NCBI GenBank assembly: GCA_020631735.1
Contig: CM036168.1
Coordinates: forward strand, 100,708,036 to 100,772,035
DNA length: 64,000 nt
Source of the DNA: Saccharum officinarum
Taxonomy: Eukaryota; Streptophyta; Magnoliopsida; Poales; Poaceae
Direction of reading: 5' to 3'
The translations under genes and the position numbers were made by a program. The first letter of the stretch is position 1. Each line of letters opens with the position of its first letter. The notes beneath the pieces are model-generated. The model searched no databases, had not been told where the DNA came from, and saw only the letters and a program-made list of their open reading frames with translations. Shown here piece after piece: positions 42,880 to 56,817 of this stretch.

Positions 42880-45800
42880 ACGGCACTCTACTGCTGCAAG
42901 GCATCAACAACATCCAAGCGCAATCACGCATCCGAATGAAACAGCACGCTCGGTCGAGCATAAAATTCGCCGAAATAGAACCATGTTATTTGGACATATA
43001 TACATCTAGTCTATTTAAAATTGTATTGACTCCTTCATTACTGTCGTGACATATTGATTAGACAAAAAGTTAGAGTAAAGTTTATTTTTCAATCTCCGAC
43101 TTGTATTGAACTATACGAACCCAGGACATATTCCAACTGTTGAAACCGGATAAATTTGGTTATCTTGCTGGTTTGGCTTTAAAGGTGATTATATTTTTAT
43201 ATTTTTTAAAATTAATAAAATATAGTTTAATCTCTTAAAATTCATAACTAATGTATTTAAAATCAGAAAAATATGGAACTAGTACCAAACTTTTATGAAA
43301 ATGTTATCCCATCAGGTCGTGCTCTTTTTGGAGTGATAAAAATTTTATCCAATTTCTAGGGGTGGTGCGCTAAATTATCTTCATCTAAGGTCGTTTGAAA
43401 AATTCAAAAAAAATCAAAATCCGGGTATTTAAAACATACTTTTGACACCCTAAACGTTTTTAAATTAAAAAGTAGTCATCCACAAAGTTGTAGATATCTT
43501 CCATTTCTATAACTTTGATACGAAGTTTGTCTTCTTCTGACTTCATTTAAAAACGTTACGATTTTTTGTGCTACACCTATTTTTAGAGTTGATTCCAATT
43601 ATCAACCATGGCTAAAAATTAATTTTTAGAGGCAGCTGATGTTTCCATGTGTCTCTATGAGTGCCTCCATTTCTAGAGATGGTCCATACAACCAACTGAC
43701 CCTAGACATAGCATTTCTAGGGGTGGCTAGAAACATTAATCACCTCTAGAAATTAATTTCTAGATTTCTAAAGTCGTGTCATCTCTGGAATCATTTTTAG
43801 TGGCGGTCTTTATCCAACCATGGCTAGAAAAAAAAGGTGTATACAAAAATTTCTTCTATAGTACTGACCTCATAAAATCACCCGTAGAAATCTACCTATT
43901 TTCAGGTAGTTTATGTAAAACAACCTCCATAAAAATCGGTGGATTTCAAAGGAAGATTGACTACAAAAATCAATTTTTGGTGGACGATGTTGTTGTACAA
44001 ATAAATTCATAATATTTTCCAATGAATTCAAATAAAGATAAAATTCTATATTAAAATTTTAATGCTCAATGAGATTTCAAACTTTGTAGTTAACAATATT
44101 TTAATTTGAAGTCGTTCAAGGGCCCAAATATATGCTTTAGTCTTAAATTTTGACATTAAAACTTTTGAATTTTTCAATGGACCCTCAGACAAAGACACGT
44201 CATATATGGTTATACCCAAGTTGAATTTCAAACAATTTTTTTTATTTGAGATCACTTAGAGATTAGATAATTCAATACAAGATTCATAGAAGATAATACA
44301 TAAGGATAATATCATATACTTGGTGACAGGTGATGTGGTGGCAGGAGGGACCACTTGTATGGAGAAAGAAGTTATAGGTTTGAATTCGTGTGGATGCACA
44401 TGATTGGGCATGATAAAATTTTCTATTTTTGACATAGTTTATAGCTTCTTGCTATTTTTAAGAAATATTATTAGCGATGGTTTTATTTAATCCTTTAATT
44501 TGACCACGCCTGAAAATCATTTTGTAGCTAGGGATATAGATGCTAACTGACCCTAAAAATGGATCTTCGAGGATGGTTGAAATAGCATCCCTATAGAAAC
44601 CTCTTTTTTTATGATCATTGGCCTATGTAGGTGTCCCTAAAAATATATTTTAGCCGTGTCTAAATATCATTTTTGCATCATTTCTATACGATTTATTATA
44701 TATAAAAAAGGCCCGGGACACGTGAGAAGCTCTGCTCCTTTCCGGGTGGAAGCCCAAATATTCGTGATGGAACGAGGCACATCCGCATAATAACATTAAT
44801 GCATGTATCTCATCACAAGACAGGTACATTAATTATGTATCACAAGTACACATATGTAGTACTAGCTAGTACTAGAAAATCTAGTTAGACACAGAGGATA
44901 ACATCCAAACCAAGCTTCTTAATTGAATCGATTGATGGGAATTTAATTTGCAAAAATACAACTGATGATAATAGTGGTGGATAACTGACCTATCGATCCC
45001 AGCTTCCCAGGTCCGCAAACAGGCCCCGTCGTCGTTTGATCGATCAACTGCACTGCTCCGGCCCCGTCGTCGTTTCGCTTTGGCCAGCCTTTTGTACTGG
45101 CCTGTCGGCCCCCCTTCGTTATCGTATGAACAGTCGCCAAAAAAAAAAAAACCAGCCGCTGAAAGCGCTTTGTTCAGTCCTTCAATTTAACTAGAGGAGG
45201 CATGCAGGCGGAGGGATCGAGGGGAGAGGAGTAGAGGACGATGGAAAACCAGAGGAAATGGAACAGGGCTGACTTTACAAATTTTAAAGGTACTTGGGCA
45301 AGCACAATTGGAAGGATCCATATTAAACTATTTTTTTAATATGACGAATAAAGTACATAGACAAAAGATAACGACATCTTATAACCTGGCAGCATCACTT
45401 GAAACCGCGTGTGTACCTACGATGCTGGCGTATGTACCTCCTCTCATGTACGTATTACACAATTGGTCATGGGTTGAGCCGGTGAACCAATCTCCTGCAA
45501 TATAATTCACGGGTTGAGCAAGTGTACGTATTTATGGTTTAAACTAGCATAAGCACTTTTGCAAAGAACTAACACTAATCACATAATCTTTTCTTAAACA
45601 CTTTTGGTGGCTAGAGCACTTTGATGTGAGCCTCAAATATCTCACAACTTTATCGTCACACTCTTAACACCCCTTAAATGGTGAGTCAAGCAGGGTTCAA
45701 AATTTCGGCGAAATTTCGCCGAATTTCGGTAATTTCGGTCGTGGCCGAAAGAAAAATCCAAATTTTGGTAATATACTAATACATGTGCTATATAACTTTA

Positions 45801-47850
45801 GACTTATATTTTTCTATTGTTTATATTGCATGTTCAGTCATAAATCATTGTTTAGATCTAAATTTTTGCAATCACTCGATCTTCATGGTAGCCTCACCCA
45901 AGTCCATTACCATAGGACAAAAACCTTATATAATAGCAAAAAATGTATTATAATTTGATCATGTTGTCACTCAATCACCAAAATCACTTAATGACCCTAG
46001 TTAGGTCCCATTTGCCTTACTGTTTGGTTTTAGACTGACAAACCTGCCTTGCTTAGGCATGCATGGACTTCAGGCATCCATGGCTGGGATTATTCCTTGG
46101 GATATATAGAAGCTATTGTATGAGGGCTCCAACCAAACAAACTATAGTGCTATCACTACCGATATGGAATTTCCTAATCAACTTTTTTTGTGAAACAATA
46201 TAGATGTAGACGCTCACATACATACATGTACATACACCCCTAATACACGCACCCATAACCGAGCCCTCCAAATAAAAGACCGAGACAGTGGATCTTGAGA
46301 TTAATAAAGTCAACGAATATGTCTTCTACTACTACAAAAATGGCAGCATTAAATTCTGAGATAAATTCAGAAAAATAAAAGCACATAGTCAAAAAGTCGA
46401 TGGCTTAATAAACCTAGATGGATCCACCACAACCTAACTAAGCTAGCGGCTTCATTTTGATCCCTCAAGCAAATGTACGTTACTTGTTGGCGGCTTCTTT
46501 TCGGAAGGAAGTCCTGGGGCTATATATGAATGAAGACAAATCCTTAAGGTAGATTACTAACTCTTGTATGTTCACATAGTAAAATATGTCTAGGACTACG
46601 TAACAAGTAGCATTTTTCAAAGCAAGAACGACACCGACTGCGTACCTACCAGCGGGTGTTTACAAAAGTACGTTTGATATATTTTCTTACGCCATATTAA
46701 TATATGAGATCAATACAAAATCATATGGAAGAATCGATTGCTTGTGAGGCCTTGCTTATGTAATTCCAGTGACTTGCATTGCAAACCAGTCATAAAAAAA
46801 CAGTAAATATTGCCAACCGTTCAGACGCGTGATGGTTATCCAACTACTGCTTGTCTTATATGTGCAAATATATACACACTAGTTTTTTTTGGTAAGGAAC
46901 ACATTGCGCATTTGTTATCGTCAGCTGTCCACGTTAAGATATAACCTATACACATAATTTTGATGGAAATTATGCCCCGAGAAACAGTCCGCATTAAAAT
47001 AATTTGACGTTGACGATCGCGAGGGTCCCGAGTAATCTCTATATATATCACATGGCTCCACTCAACCACCATGAATCATTATTATTAAAAAAAGCACCAT
47101 GAATCGGTCGTCAACAGACCACATGCATAGGATCATATATGATTTGGGTCTCTTTGAGTTTGTGATGCAAGAAAATAGGTGCATGGTTTTAGCGTGAATA
47201 TATAATGGAAATGTAAAAGAATGCTAAAATGTGAGGAAAAAAATGCTTATATGGCAAGGAGCCATGGACACACGAAAATGCATAAGTTGAGTTGAGATAC
47301 GTGGCTCACGAAAATGGCCTCATATTATTTGTCTTGAAAATTAATACTGATGATTGAAGATATAAATTTGTTATGACCGTCCTAACATCTTTCGAAGAAG
47401 TTCCTCAAAAGATTTTATGTTCAACGTCCCTCTTGGAATCAGCTATATATTTCTTGTTCGTTTTAATCTAAAAGCACACGAGATAAAATGTCATTGAAGA
47501 ACATAAGCACAATCGTAGATTCATGCATGGTACTAGTTAAAGGACAAGGTTAACATCAGAACAATGTAGTCCGGGCATCGGAGACTGACGTGACATCGAA
47601 ATAAAAGAAGAAAGAGAAGAAGACCAGAGGAATTAACCCGTTTCTCAGAGCAAGAAAGATGTCGACTTGAACTCCAACGCAGCAAGAAACCGTCAATTTT
47701 GCACTTGGGGGCGAGTTGTGATTTCCTCACATAATCACATGGGGCCCACCTAGTACACGTGCTCCTTGCCGGAGGAGGACGTCTGCAGCCCCTGCCACTG
47801 CCAGTGCCGTTGCAGCCGACTTCTACTCGTCGAGCCCGCGCTGGATTTCA
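42880..47850. other. Long AT-rich gene-poor stretch
   Basis: No gene recognised. At about 43340-43990 and 44470-44700, repeated motifs such as CTAGAGGTGGCTAGAAA, TTAGCGATGG and AATTTCTAG resemble subterminal regions of CACTA-type or similar elements, but no terminus was found. All open frames are short and without motifs. Confidence 0.5.
45704..45723. repeat. Perfect 20-bp palindrome
   Basis: TTCGGCGAAATTTCGCCGAA equals its own reverse complement. It is followed by further TTTCGGTAATTTCGGTC motifs to about 45750. Its role is unknown. Confidence 0.9.
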
Positions 47851-47852
47851 AT

Positions 47853-49105
<1,253 letters not shown>

Positions 49106-50214
49106 CAAGGCAAAATATTGTCTTATCTAGAGATGAAATAAAGGTCCATAAGACGAAGTCAACGAGAAGCGCGAGGTGGAGGATGACCGAGCCCGCAACT
49201 ACATCCACATCCACCGCTTGTCCGCTTCAAGGCTTCAACGAGAATCGCAACTTCCATCCCAAAGACCCAAACATATATCCAACCAGTCCGTATATGAAAC
49301 TCTCTCTATCTCTCTTCATAAATAAGCCGCTAAGTCAGCAGATTTGCTGATGTGTCACTGTATAACGAAACTCTTTTGAAATTCTTATTGAGATTGGTCT
49401 TGCCTTCACAAATATCCCAAATTAATTCAGTATGCTAAGTCGGTATCCGTGATTTCCCAAAACAACACTTTCAGTATGTTGCATGCGGAAGTACTAGGTG
49501 TTGTTTTTCCCTTTTGCTCCTCACCAAAAGAGTTCTCCACTATTCAGTCTGCACTTTATGATTCTGTTCTTTTTGGCTTTCAAATGAACCACATATTTTC
49601 CAGCTTTCTGAAATTACCTGTTTTGAGCTTCATCGGCAACATTTGCAACCGCCTAGTTTATGGCGTCATTTATTTTATGTTAAGGAAAGATTATGGCCGC
49701 TGGTTTCCAAAGTTTTCAACAGCACATAGACACATAGCTCTGTTCGACGGGTCTGCTCGCAAAGGCGGGTGCAGTCTTCAGAAATAAGACAGGAAGAATA
49801 AGGCTATGATGCATATCTGCATACATGTGTCAGCATGTTTTAAAAGTCCAACCAGCTAGAAAGTTTTTAGAATCCAATCTATCAGCATCCAAATTGATCT
49901 GTTCATCCATACTTCAAGCTGAATTTACGCAACGCTGAACTTGCATGGCGTATCAACAATACTGCAACTCTGCTAGACCCTGTTTAGCCCTGCGACAAAA
50001 ATAAGTGAATCAAAAGAACAAGAACAACGAATCTGTCTAGACCCTGTTTTACTGTTTTCACTAGTCTCTGGAAACATATAAGCATGGTCATGGCAGTAAC
50101 ACTCTATTCACATTTACATTAAGTGTGGCAATGAACAAACAGTAAAGTGCACAAGGTTATAGCAGCAGCGATTGCAGCTGCTGTACAAGATTCGGCGGCA
50201 TTCTTCGTCGCGTA
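49106..50214. other. Intergenic stretch holding first copy of the Rab5-flank duplication
   Basis: From about 49670 to 50240 it resembles 50830-51430 (CTTCAGAAATAAGA, GTTTTTAGAATCCAA, ACAATACTGCAACTC, AAGTGAATCAAAAGAAC, GCAATGAACAAACAGTAAAG, ACAAGATTCGGCGG). No gene is recognised. Confidence 0.65.
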
Positions 50215-50800
50215 CATGACACCAAATAGAATCTGGTTGCTGATGCTTTGTCTAGGAAACCACCCTCTTCCAACTCCCCTGATTTGCTTTCAGGTTACTA
50301 CAGTTTCCCCAGAATGTACTGTTGAGACTCTCTCTAGTTATGCCCATGATACCAAATGTCAGAGATGGCTAGCTAAACTTTTGAATGGCCCTCTTCCCTC
50401 TTGCAAGTATACACTGCTGGCTTGTCTTCTCAGATATAAGGGCAGATTATATGCAGGAGCTTCGGAGTCCCTCAACTTCAGATCTTTTATTAGTACCTTC
50501 ATGGGTCTGCAATTGGTGGTCATTCTAGTATAAAAGTTACCCATCATAGGATCAAAAGATCTTTTATTGTCCTAATAGGAAGCATAACATTGCTACCTGG
50601 ATAAATGAGTGCCCAATGTCAAATTTCTAAAGCGGAACATATACACATTCTAGGTCTTTTGGATCCTCTGCCAGTGCCCGACTTAAGCATGGTAGCACGT
50701 TACTATGGATTTTATTGAAGGACAGCCAAAATCACAAGGAAAAGATGCCATTCTGGTTGTGGTGGGCAGACCTACAAAATATACAACATGAGCAAGTTCC
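50215..50800 (+). pseudogene. Ty3-gypsy pol fragment (RNase H end to integrase)
   Basis: Mixed frames show VADALSRKPP-like sequence at about 50235-50265, GGHSSIKVTHHRIKRSF at about 50515-50565 (integrase zinc-binding HH-CC entry) and LLDPLPVPDLS followed by the start of the integrase core (GCGGQTYK-like) at about 50655-50780. The ADALSR and VPDLAW-type motifs belong to chromovirus-like gypsy elements. No LTRs are seen. Confidence 0.75.
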
Positions 50801-50829
50801 TAGTTTATGCCTGCAGTACCTTTTAATTC

Positions 50830-51494
50830 ACATCACTTATTTTCTGCTGAGGAAAGGTTTTAAGTTGTGGACAGCATACAACATAAGGGCCGTGCTTACC
50901 ATAGTTTTCAACATCAAATAGTCCAGAGTGATGCAATCTTCAGGGAAAAAATAGAAAAGTAATATAAGGCTGTGATGCAACCTTTGTGCATATCTGCTTA
51001 CCAAGTTTTTAGAACACAACCAGATATCCATCCAGATTCTGTGCATCATAAGTACATTTACACAACACTGTAGTGCGTTTATCAACAGTATTGCAGCACC
51101 ACTGCCACAGGCGCGGTATTTGAACTTGAACATTATAGTTTGGGTTCACTCCACTGACCAAACTGATAAAAAGTTGCATCTGAATGAAGCCTGAAAGATT
51201 GTAATTTTGAGATTGCACGATTGGAACAAGTGAATCAAACGAATCTGTTACTCTGTTCTCTCTAGCCTTAGAAAGACAAGCACGATCTGCAGGTACACTC
51301 GTGAATCTCTGAAGTAACACACTAGTATTCACATTTACAAGGAACACCGCAATGAACAAACAGTAAAAAGTACAGGATTTTAGCAGCTGGGATGGCAACT
51401 ACTTCACAAGATTCGGCGAGACATTCTTCATTGCTTAGATACTACTCTTGGAATTCAGGCCATGGGATATGTAATCCATGCTCCAGCTTGTGCT
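50830..51494 (-). other. 3' flank of Rab5 gene, second copy of the duplicated segment
   Basis: The part directly below the Rab5 stop codon is the likely 3' untranslated region on the minus strand. Its sequence to about 50830 is shared with 49670-50240. No coding sequence is supported. Confidence 0.6.
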
Positions 51495-54400
51495 TTATGC
51501 GCAGCAGGAAGAAGAGCTCACCATCCTCTCAGGTGGTCTCTGGTTGAGAACCATTCCGCCTTGTGGGTTCTGAACCTGCTGTCCTTGAAGCAATTTCTTC
51601 GCTGAAACAAGGAGATAGTAGTGACAGTGGGTCAATGATTGAGCAACAACTCGCTGAAGTCAGTAAAATTATGTCGATGTAGAGGAATCCATTCCTAAAG
51701 GAACATATCTAGCTTACAGCTCATGAGTTCAATGACCACCCTATGTGTGTGTTTAAATGCTAGTACTCACCAATCTCATAGAACACGTCGTTCACATTGA
51801 TAGCTGTTTTAGCAGAAGTTTCCATAAAGAAGAGTCCGTTCTCTTGAGCATACGCCTTTGCTTCCTGCAGCATAGGATCATGTATTCAAGTTACCTAACA
51901 TATTTTGGTTCAATAGACACCATCACAATCAAACAAGATGACATAAGCACAAAAATACAATGCTTGTACCATGCCCCAATATTTTCATGCTCCCAGGTCC
52001 TAGCTTTCATGAAACATCAAACTGGAAGTGGTCCAGCCTGACACCATTTCTATGTACCTTCTGCGGTCAATACCTATCACTACCTTTTAGAAAATAGCCA
52101 AAATGTCCTATTCTAACAAAGCTGCATCAGAAATCACTAGATACTCAACATCCTCTGTTCCTTACCACTCTGTACCATATTGTTGGCCGCTAAAGATGCA
52201 GTGATTGAATGCAAAAGCTTCTAGGATGAGAAATCACTAAAGAATGAAGATGACAGCAGCTAATAAAACAAATGCGGTAGCCCATGGACGTGGAACTTAA
52301 GAAGCACGTTAACATACTTCTGCTGGCACCTGCCTTGCCTCTAACAAATCAGCCTTGTTCCCAGCAAGAGCCACTATTGTATTCGAGTTTCCTGCATTAA
52401 AAAGAAGGAAAGATAAATGAGGATAAAAACTCGTAGATCAGTCCACTCATTGACGTAATACATCCACAGGTAACCCTCTCCAATAAATTCCAATCATACT
52501 CGCTCAACTCAATTTCTTATACAGCTGTATGATAGGACAGCTGGTCCATAAGATCCAAAACATCAATATCATTTCTTTTGAAGCAACCTTCCACCATATA
52601 AGTGCATGTTCCAATATGTAGAGCACTGAGGTAAAAAGTGCAAAGGAGTACTATGTTACCTTGTGCTTGAAGTTCTTGAACCCATTTCTTCGCACGTGTA
52701 AAAGAGGCCTATAATGCATGAAAATAATAATGAGTACCACCATTCATAAGTGCTTACCATAATATTAGTATGCCTAAGATTAAAAGAAGGCACAAAACAA
52801 GATGAGGTTAAATTTGTTCATGGAGAAAATCAGAATAAATTTATGGTTGCTTGATGTACAGGACAAGTCAAGGTTCACCAGAAATATTAGGTTATGAGTG
52901 GACAAAATTTACCTAAGAAACAAAGTAGACATGATTAAAATCCTGAGCTAGCAAAGTTGCAATGTAAAAAATAGTAAAAATATGAACTGAAATCCTTGTC
53001 ATCATGAAGCAGTGAATCACAGGAGTCCCATGGCTTGGTAGCACCAAAAGTTACGCAATTTTGTTCTGATTTAGGGTTACTCATGAAATGGAAATGCAGA
53101 CAGAAAAAGGTGCAAACATCCAGTTGCTCTATGTTTGCGATATCATACTGATTCATTTCTGATAACACATCATACTGATTCATTTTCTGATGGCACATCA
53201 TACTGATTCATTTCTGATGACTTATTCTGTAAAAAATGCACCATCAAATCAAAGGATCTAATAAATACAGTTGGAAACTTCTAACACTGCATTTTCCCAG
53301 AGCTCAGAGCAAAGTTAATTAACAGTGCGATGGCTAATTGGCTATATGCTATAAAATCAAAGTTGGATGGAATGCTATGCAATCATGGCACACAAAGAAG
53401 GATGGGTGCAGAACAATTCTCCACAGCACTGCCTTTCAGTTATTTTTTCAGTGGTATCGACACATTTCAGTTCTGGACTCACGATTGAGGCAGAGAAGCA
53501 CAGAAGTTTGCTAGGCCACAAAGAAATGTAACGTATTTAATTCTAAAACTCTCATCTGCCATTATATCAGTAATTCAACAATCATATATTTAATTCCATT
53601 TCTGGACCAAAGGCTCATATGAGCAGAGGATAGTCCTTTCAGAAGCTGTTCCCATAAGATTTTTTTTTAAAAAAAACATAACACTCGCACCAGAAGCACT
53701 AGTACACTAGAAACTCCAAACATTTTGCATTGATCATGGAAGAAACAGAATGCAGTGTGGTATTGTAATCAGAGCTGGGGAATTCTCATCAAGAGGACAA
53801 GAGTTACAATTGGTGATTCTAATAAAGCTCTCATCTGCCATTATAAGTAATCCTACAATCATGTTTGTTGTGACATGACTCGTACCAGTCAATTTTAGCA
53901 AGTGGCAATCACGACTGAGGAAATCATAATATCAAGAAATTACCATGACAGTTCAACGTTACCACTATTCACGTAAGTATTTTTCATTGTACTAACCGCA
54001 TTGGTGATGTCGTAGACAACTATGGCAGCCGCAGCGCCCCGGTAATACATGGGAGCCAAGCTGTGGTACCTCTCCTGCCCCGCCGTGTCCCATATCTCGA
54101 ACTTGACCGTCTCGTCGTTAACCGCCAGAGTCTGCGCGAAGAAAGCTGCGCCGATGGTCGATTCCTGCAGGCAGACAAAGCAACACATTCAAGCACCCAC
54201 TCTGTATCACGAACATGCTCAATTCAGACACCAATCCACATTTTATGGATTGAAGTAGTAATATGGAATCTCACCTGGAACTCGACGAACTGGCCCTTCA
54301 CAAACCGGAGGACCAGGCTGGACTTGCCGGCGCCCACGTCCCCAAGAAGAACCTGGCGATACAATACAACCGAGCAAAGGAAGGAAGCGCGTGTCAGCAT

Positions 54401-54722
54401 CCGCAAGAGCTCAAAGTCGCCGTACAAAACAACAACCCTAACAGGAAAAGAAAAGAAAAGAAAAAGATGCGATCTTTAAATGATCGCTGCAAAGTCCATC
54501 CGCCCCTCTCAAGAAACCCCGAGGGGGAACTCCCAGGTCGCCATTCCGTCGGGGGAACAGCGGAGGGGCGACTCCTCCGGCGCGACAAGACTTAGTTGAC
54601 CGAAATCCGGAGTCGAAACCGAGAGGAACGGGACATATGCGGTCGAAATCGAGGGCTCAGGGATGTCGATTCCTCACCAGCTTGGCGTTGCGGATCTTGT
54701 TGCCGCCGGCGGTGGCCGCCAT
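51495..54722 (-). CDS. RAB5A: Rab5-type small GTPase (RABF2 class)
   Basis: Seven minus-strand exons (54678-54722, 54275-54352, 53997-54164, 52660-52708, 52318-52391, 51771-51864, 51495-51601), all with GT-AG borders, give 615 bases and 204 residues, the usual Rab5 length. G1 is GDVGAGKS (19-26), the effector loop has STIGAAF (43-49), G3 is WDTAGQE (66-72), G4 is NKAD (125-128) and G5 is ETSAK (153-157). The C-terminus SSSSCCA offers Cys202-Cys203 for double geranylgeranylation, so this is the conventional RABF2 type, not the N-myristoylated RABF1/ARA6 type. Rab5 cycles between GDP and GTP on endosomes. In rice endosperm, Rab5a is needed for storage-protein traffic to vacuoles (established). 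Exon 1 encodes only 15 residues. All motifs are intact and it looks functional. Confidence 0.95.
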
Positions 54723-54922
54723 CGAGCGAATCACGGTTTGGGATCGGAGCAGCCGCGCGCCGGAGGAGTCAGGGAGAGAGGAACTCCGGTGGGATGGGAT
54801 GGGATGGAGATGAAATCACGCGCGCAGGCGCAGGCGAGCAGGCGAGAGAATCTGGGAGCTCTTCTCTTCCGTATCCCCCTGTGCTGATTGCTGAACCAAA
54901 AAAAATCGGGAGATCCTAGAAG
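54723..54922 (-). promoter_or_regulatory. 5' leader of Rab5 gene up to assembly gap
   Basis: GC-rich sequence directly upstream of the start codon, probably leader. The promoter beyond it is cut by the N run at 54923, so no TATA box can be assigned. Confidence 0.45.
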
Positions 54923-55022
54923 NNNNNNNNNNNNNNNNNNNNNNNNNNNNNNNNNNNNNNNNNNNNNNNNNNNNNNNNNNNNNNNNNNNNNNNNNNNNNN
55001 NNNNNNNNNNNNNNNNNNNNNN
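54923..55022. other. Assembly gap (100 N)
   Basis: Exactly 100 N, the conventional placeholder for a gap of unknown size. The order of flanks may rest on scaffolding only. Confidence 0.99.
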
Positions 55023-55351
55023 CGTTCCGCTTTCCCCCGAATCAAACCGAGTCCTGCAGCAGTTAAGTCTCTACAAAATATATTACCTAATCTCTTCATA
55101 TTACTATAATTGTCCTGAAATCCATCTATTATTTATTATACAAATCATTATATATCACAAAAGAGAGAAGTTTGAGTCGGTTTGTTGGTCTGGAGATATC
55201 ACGATCTCCTGCAGCTACCAAAAATCAAAAGCGCTTATACTAGATCTATGAAAAACACTAAACCAAAGAATTCTCGAGCAAATCAAAAACCCAAACTAAG
55301 CGAGAAAAAAATCATGAAGCAGGCAAGCGCCCGTCGGCTAGCGATAAAAAA

Positions 55352-55816
55352 TCATGAAGCAAGCAAGCGCCCGCCGTCTAGCCGACTGTACAAGCGTGAC
55401 GTCGATCGGGGATGGGGCAGATCCGTTTGGGGACTGCCATGCTGTGTTTCATCTTCTCCGCCATGGACGACGGGCTCCTCGAGGACGAGCGCGGGGACGA
55501 GCCTGGGGATGACGAGACCAGGGAGGATGAGATCACCGGCTGCGCGGAGGTTGAGCGCGGCGAGGACGAGCTCACCCGCGTGGAGGATGAGCCCACTGTG
55601 GCACCGGAGGCCGAGCGCATGGAGCCCGCTGACAGCGCGAAGGTCGAGCGCAGCGTACCGATGGTGGCGGGGGAGGACGAGCTCGGAGCGGCGCGGAGGA
55701 CGAGCGCGAGGAGAGCAGGCCGCCAGCGACGCGGAAGATGAACGCGAGGAGGAGTCCGCCAGTGCCGGGAAGATGAGTGCTAGGAGAAAGAAGAGAAGGG
55801 AGGCGTGAGGCTCCAT
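55352..55816 (-). pseudogene. Possible signal-peptide / Ser-Pro-rich protein gene, frame-shifted; strand uncertain
   Basis: On the minus strand an ATG at 55816 starts MEPHASLLFFLLALIFPALA, a good secretion signal, followed by a Ser/Arg-rich part. Around 55640-55700 the sensible frame seems to change to that of 55378-55620, which is Ser/Pro-rich (SSSTRVSSSSPRSTSAQPV, SSSPGSSPRSSSRSPSS), like cell-wall glycoproteins. On the plus strand, 55412-55741 is an acidic frame (EDERGDEPGDDETREDE). Repetitive GAGGACGAGC-type DNA opens several frames at once, so neither is secure. A 36-base unit is duplicated just before (about 55307-55381). Confidence 0.3.
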
Positions 55817-56817
55817 GCGGCGGGCCGGCTGGGAATCTGTGAGATTTTTCTCAAGGCTTGCTCTCTCCCTATTCCGATTTCAGGGCTCTGGGATTAGGCG
55901 AAGGCAGGAAAAGGATTGACGGCTTGACTGCATCACAGGACTATCAACGATGGCGAAAAGTTTGCGGAGATAAGTACGAAGACATGAGTATCATGTATTG
56001 TGAGGGTCCCACAGATTATCCAATATATAAAATATAAATACCATATCAATTTTGCTAAAAAGTAACGTTTAATTATATCTTTTCTAATCTAATTCATCCA
56101 CAAGTACTAACCAGCTCTCTGATCATTCATAGCAAAGCGCGTGCTTTTTTTTCTCCGTGTTTTCTTTGGTATAGAGTTCGTTTGGTAGCTGATTTTATTA
56201 AGAGTTAGTAATATACGATGAATTAGAGATTAAAACCTTAATTATTTAATTGTCTTGAGCTTATGAGCCTTATGCGAGTTAGATAGTTTATGTCCAACCA
56301 ACCTAGGTAGTCTGATTTTAAAGTGCATTAGAACAAATGACATTTACGTTACAACATGCGGCCATTCAGGGGATTCACAATGTGAGTATAAATGTGAGGG
56401 GTGCATTTCGTCACCAGCAAATGAGTACTACTACCACATAATCATGGCTTCATTAAAAGATATAAGCGCAAAGCTTCTTGATTTAGCTATTATTATGGCA
56501 ATTACTTTTAAATGTAGGTATATATATTTTTGCAAAACTATTCAAATTCAGTATCCTACTTTCATAAACTGGCAGTTATTTATTTCAATCAAATTTCAAT
56601 CAAATGTGGCAATTAATTTAATTATAAGCAGCAACCATTAATTTTAAAGACATCTACAAGAATTTGTTTTATTTGCTTCAAGCCAATATCACTAGCTATG
56701 TAGGCATACCATGGCCACAAGGTCACTTATAAAATTAAACACAGGAGTAGCACATGTCCAACTATAATATAGAATAAAAACACACAACTAATTGAAATGC
56801 ATGATGCGATTGTTACA
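55817..56817. other. AT-rich intergenic stretch, nothing recognised
   Basis: Only short motif-free open frames. No element ends were identified. Confidence 0.5.

Noticed and set aside
46150..46160. CACTAC as left end of the CACTA element
   Set aside because: Only the first six bases match. The following bases differ from CACTACTGGATTCG, and no CAA duplication precedes it.
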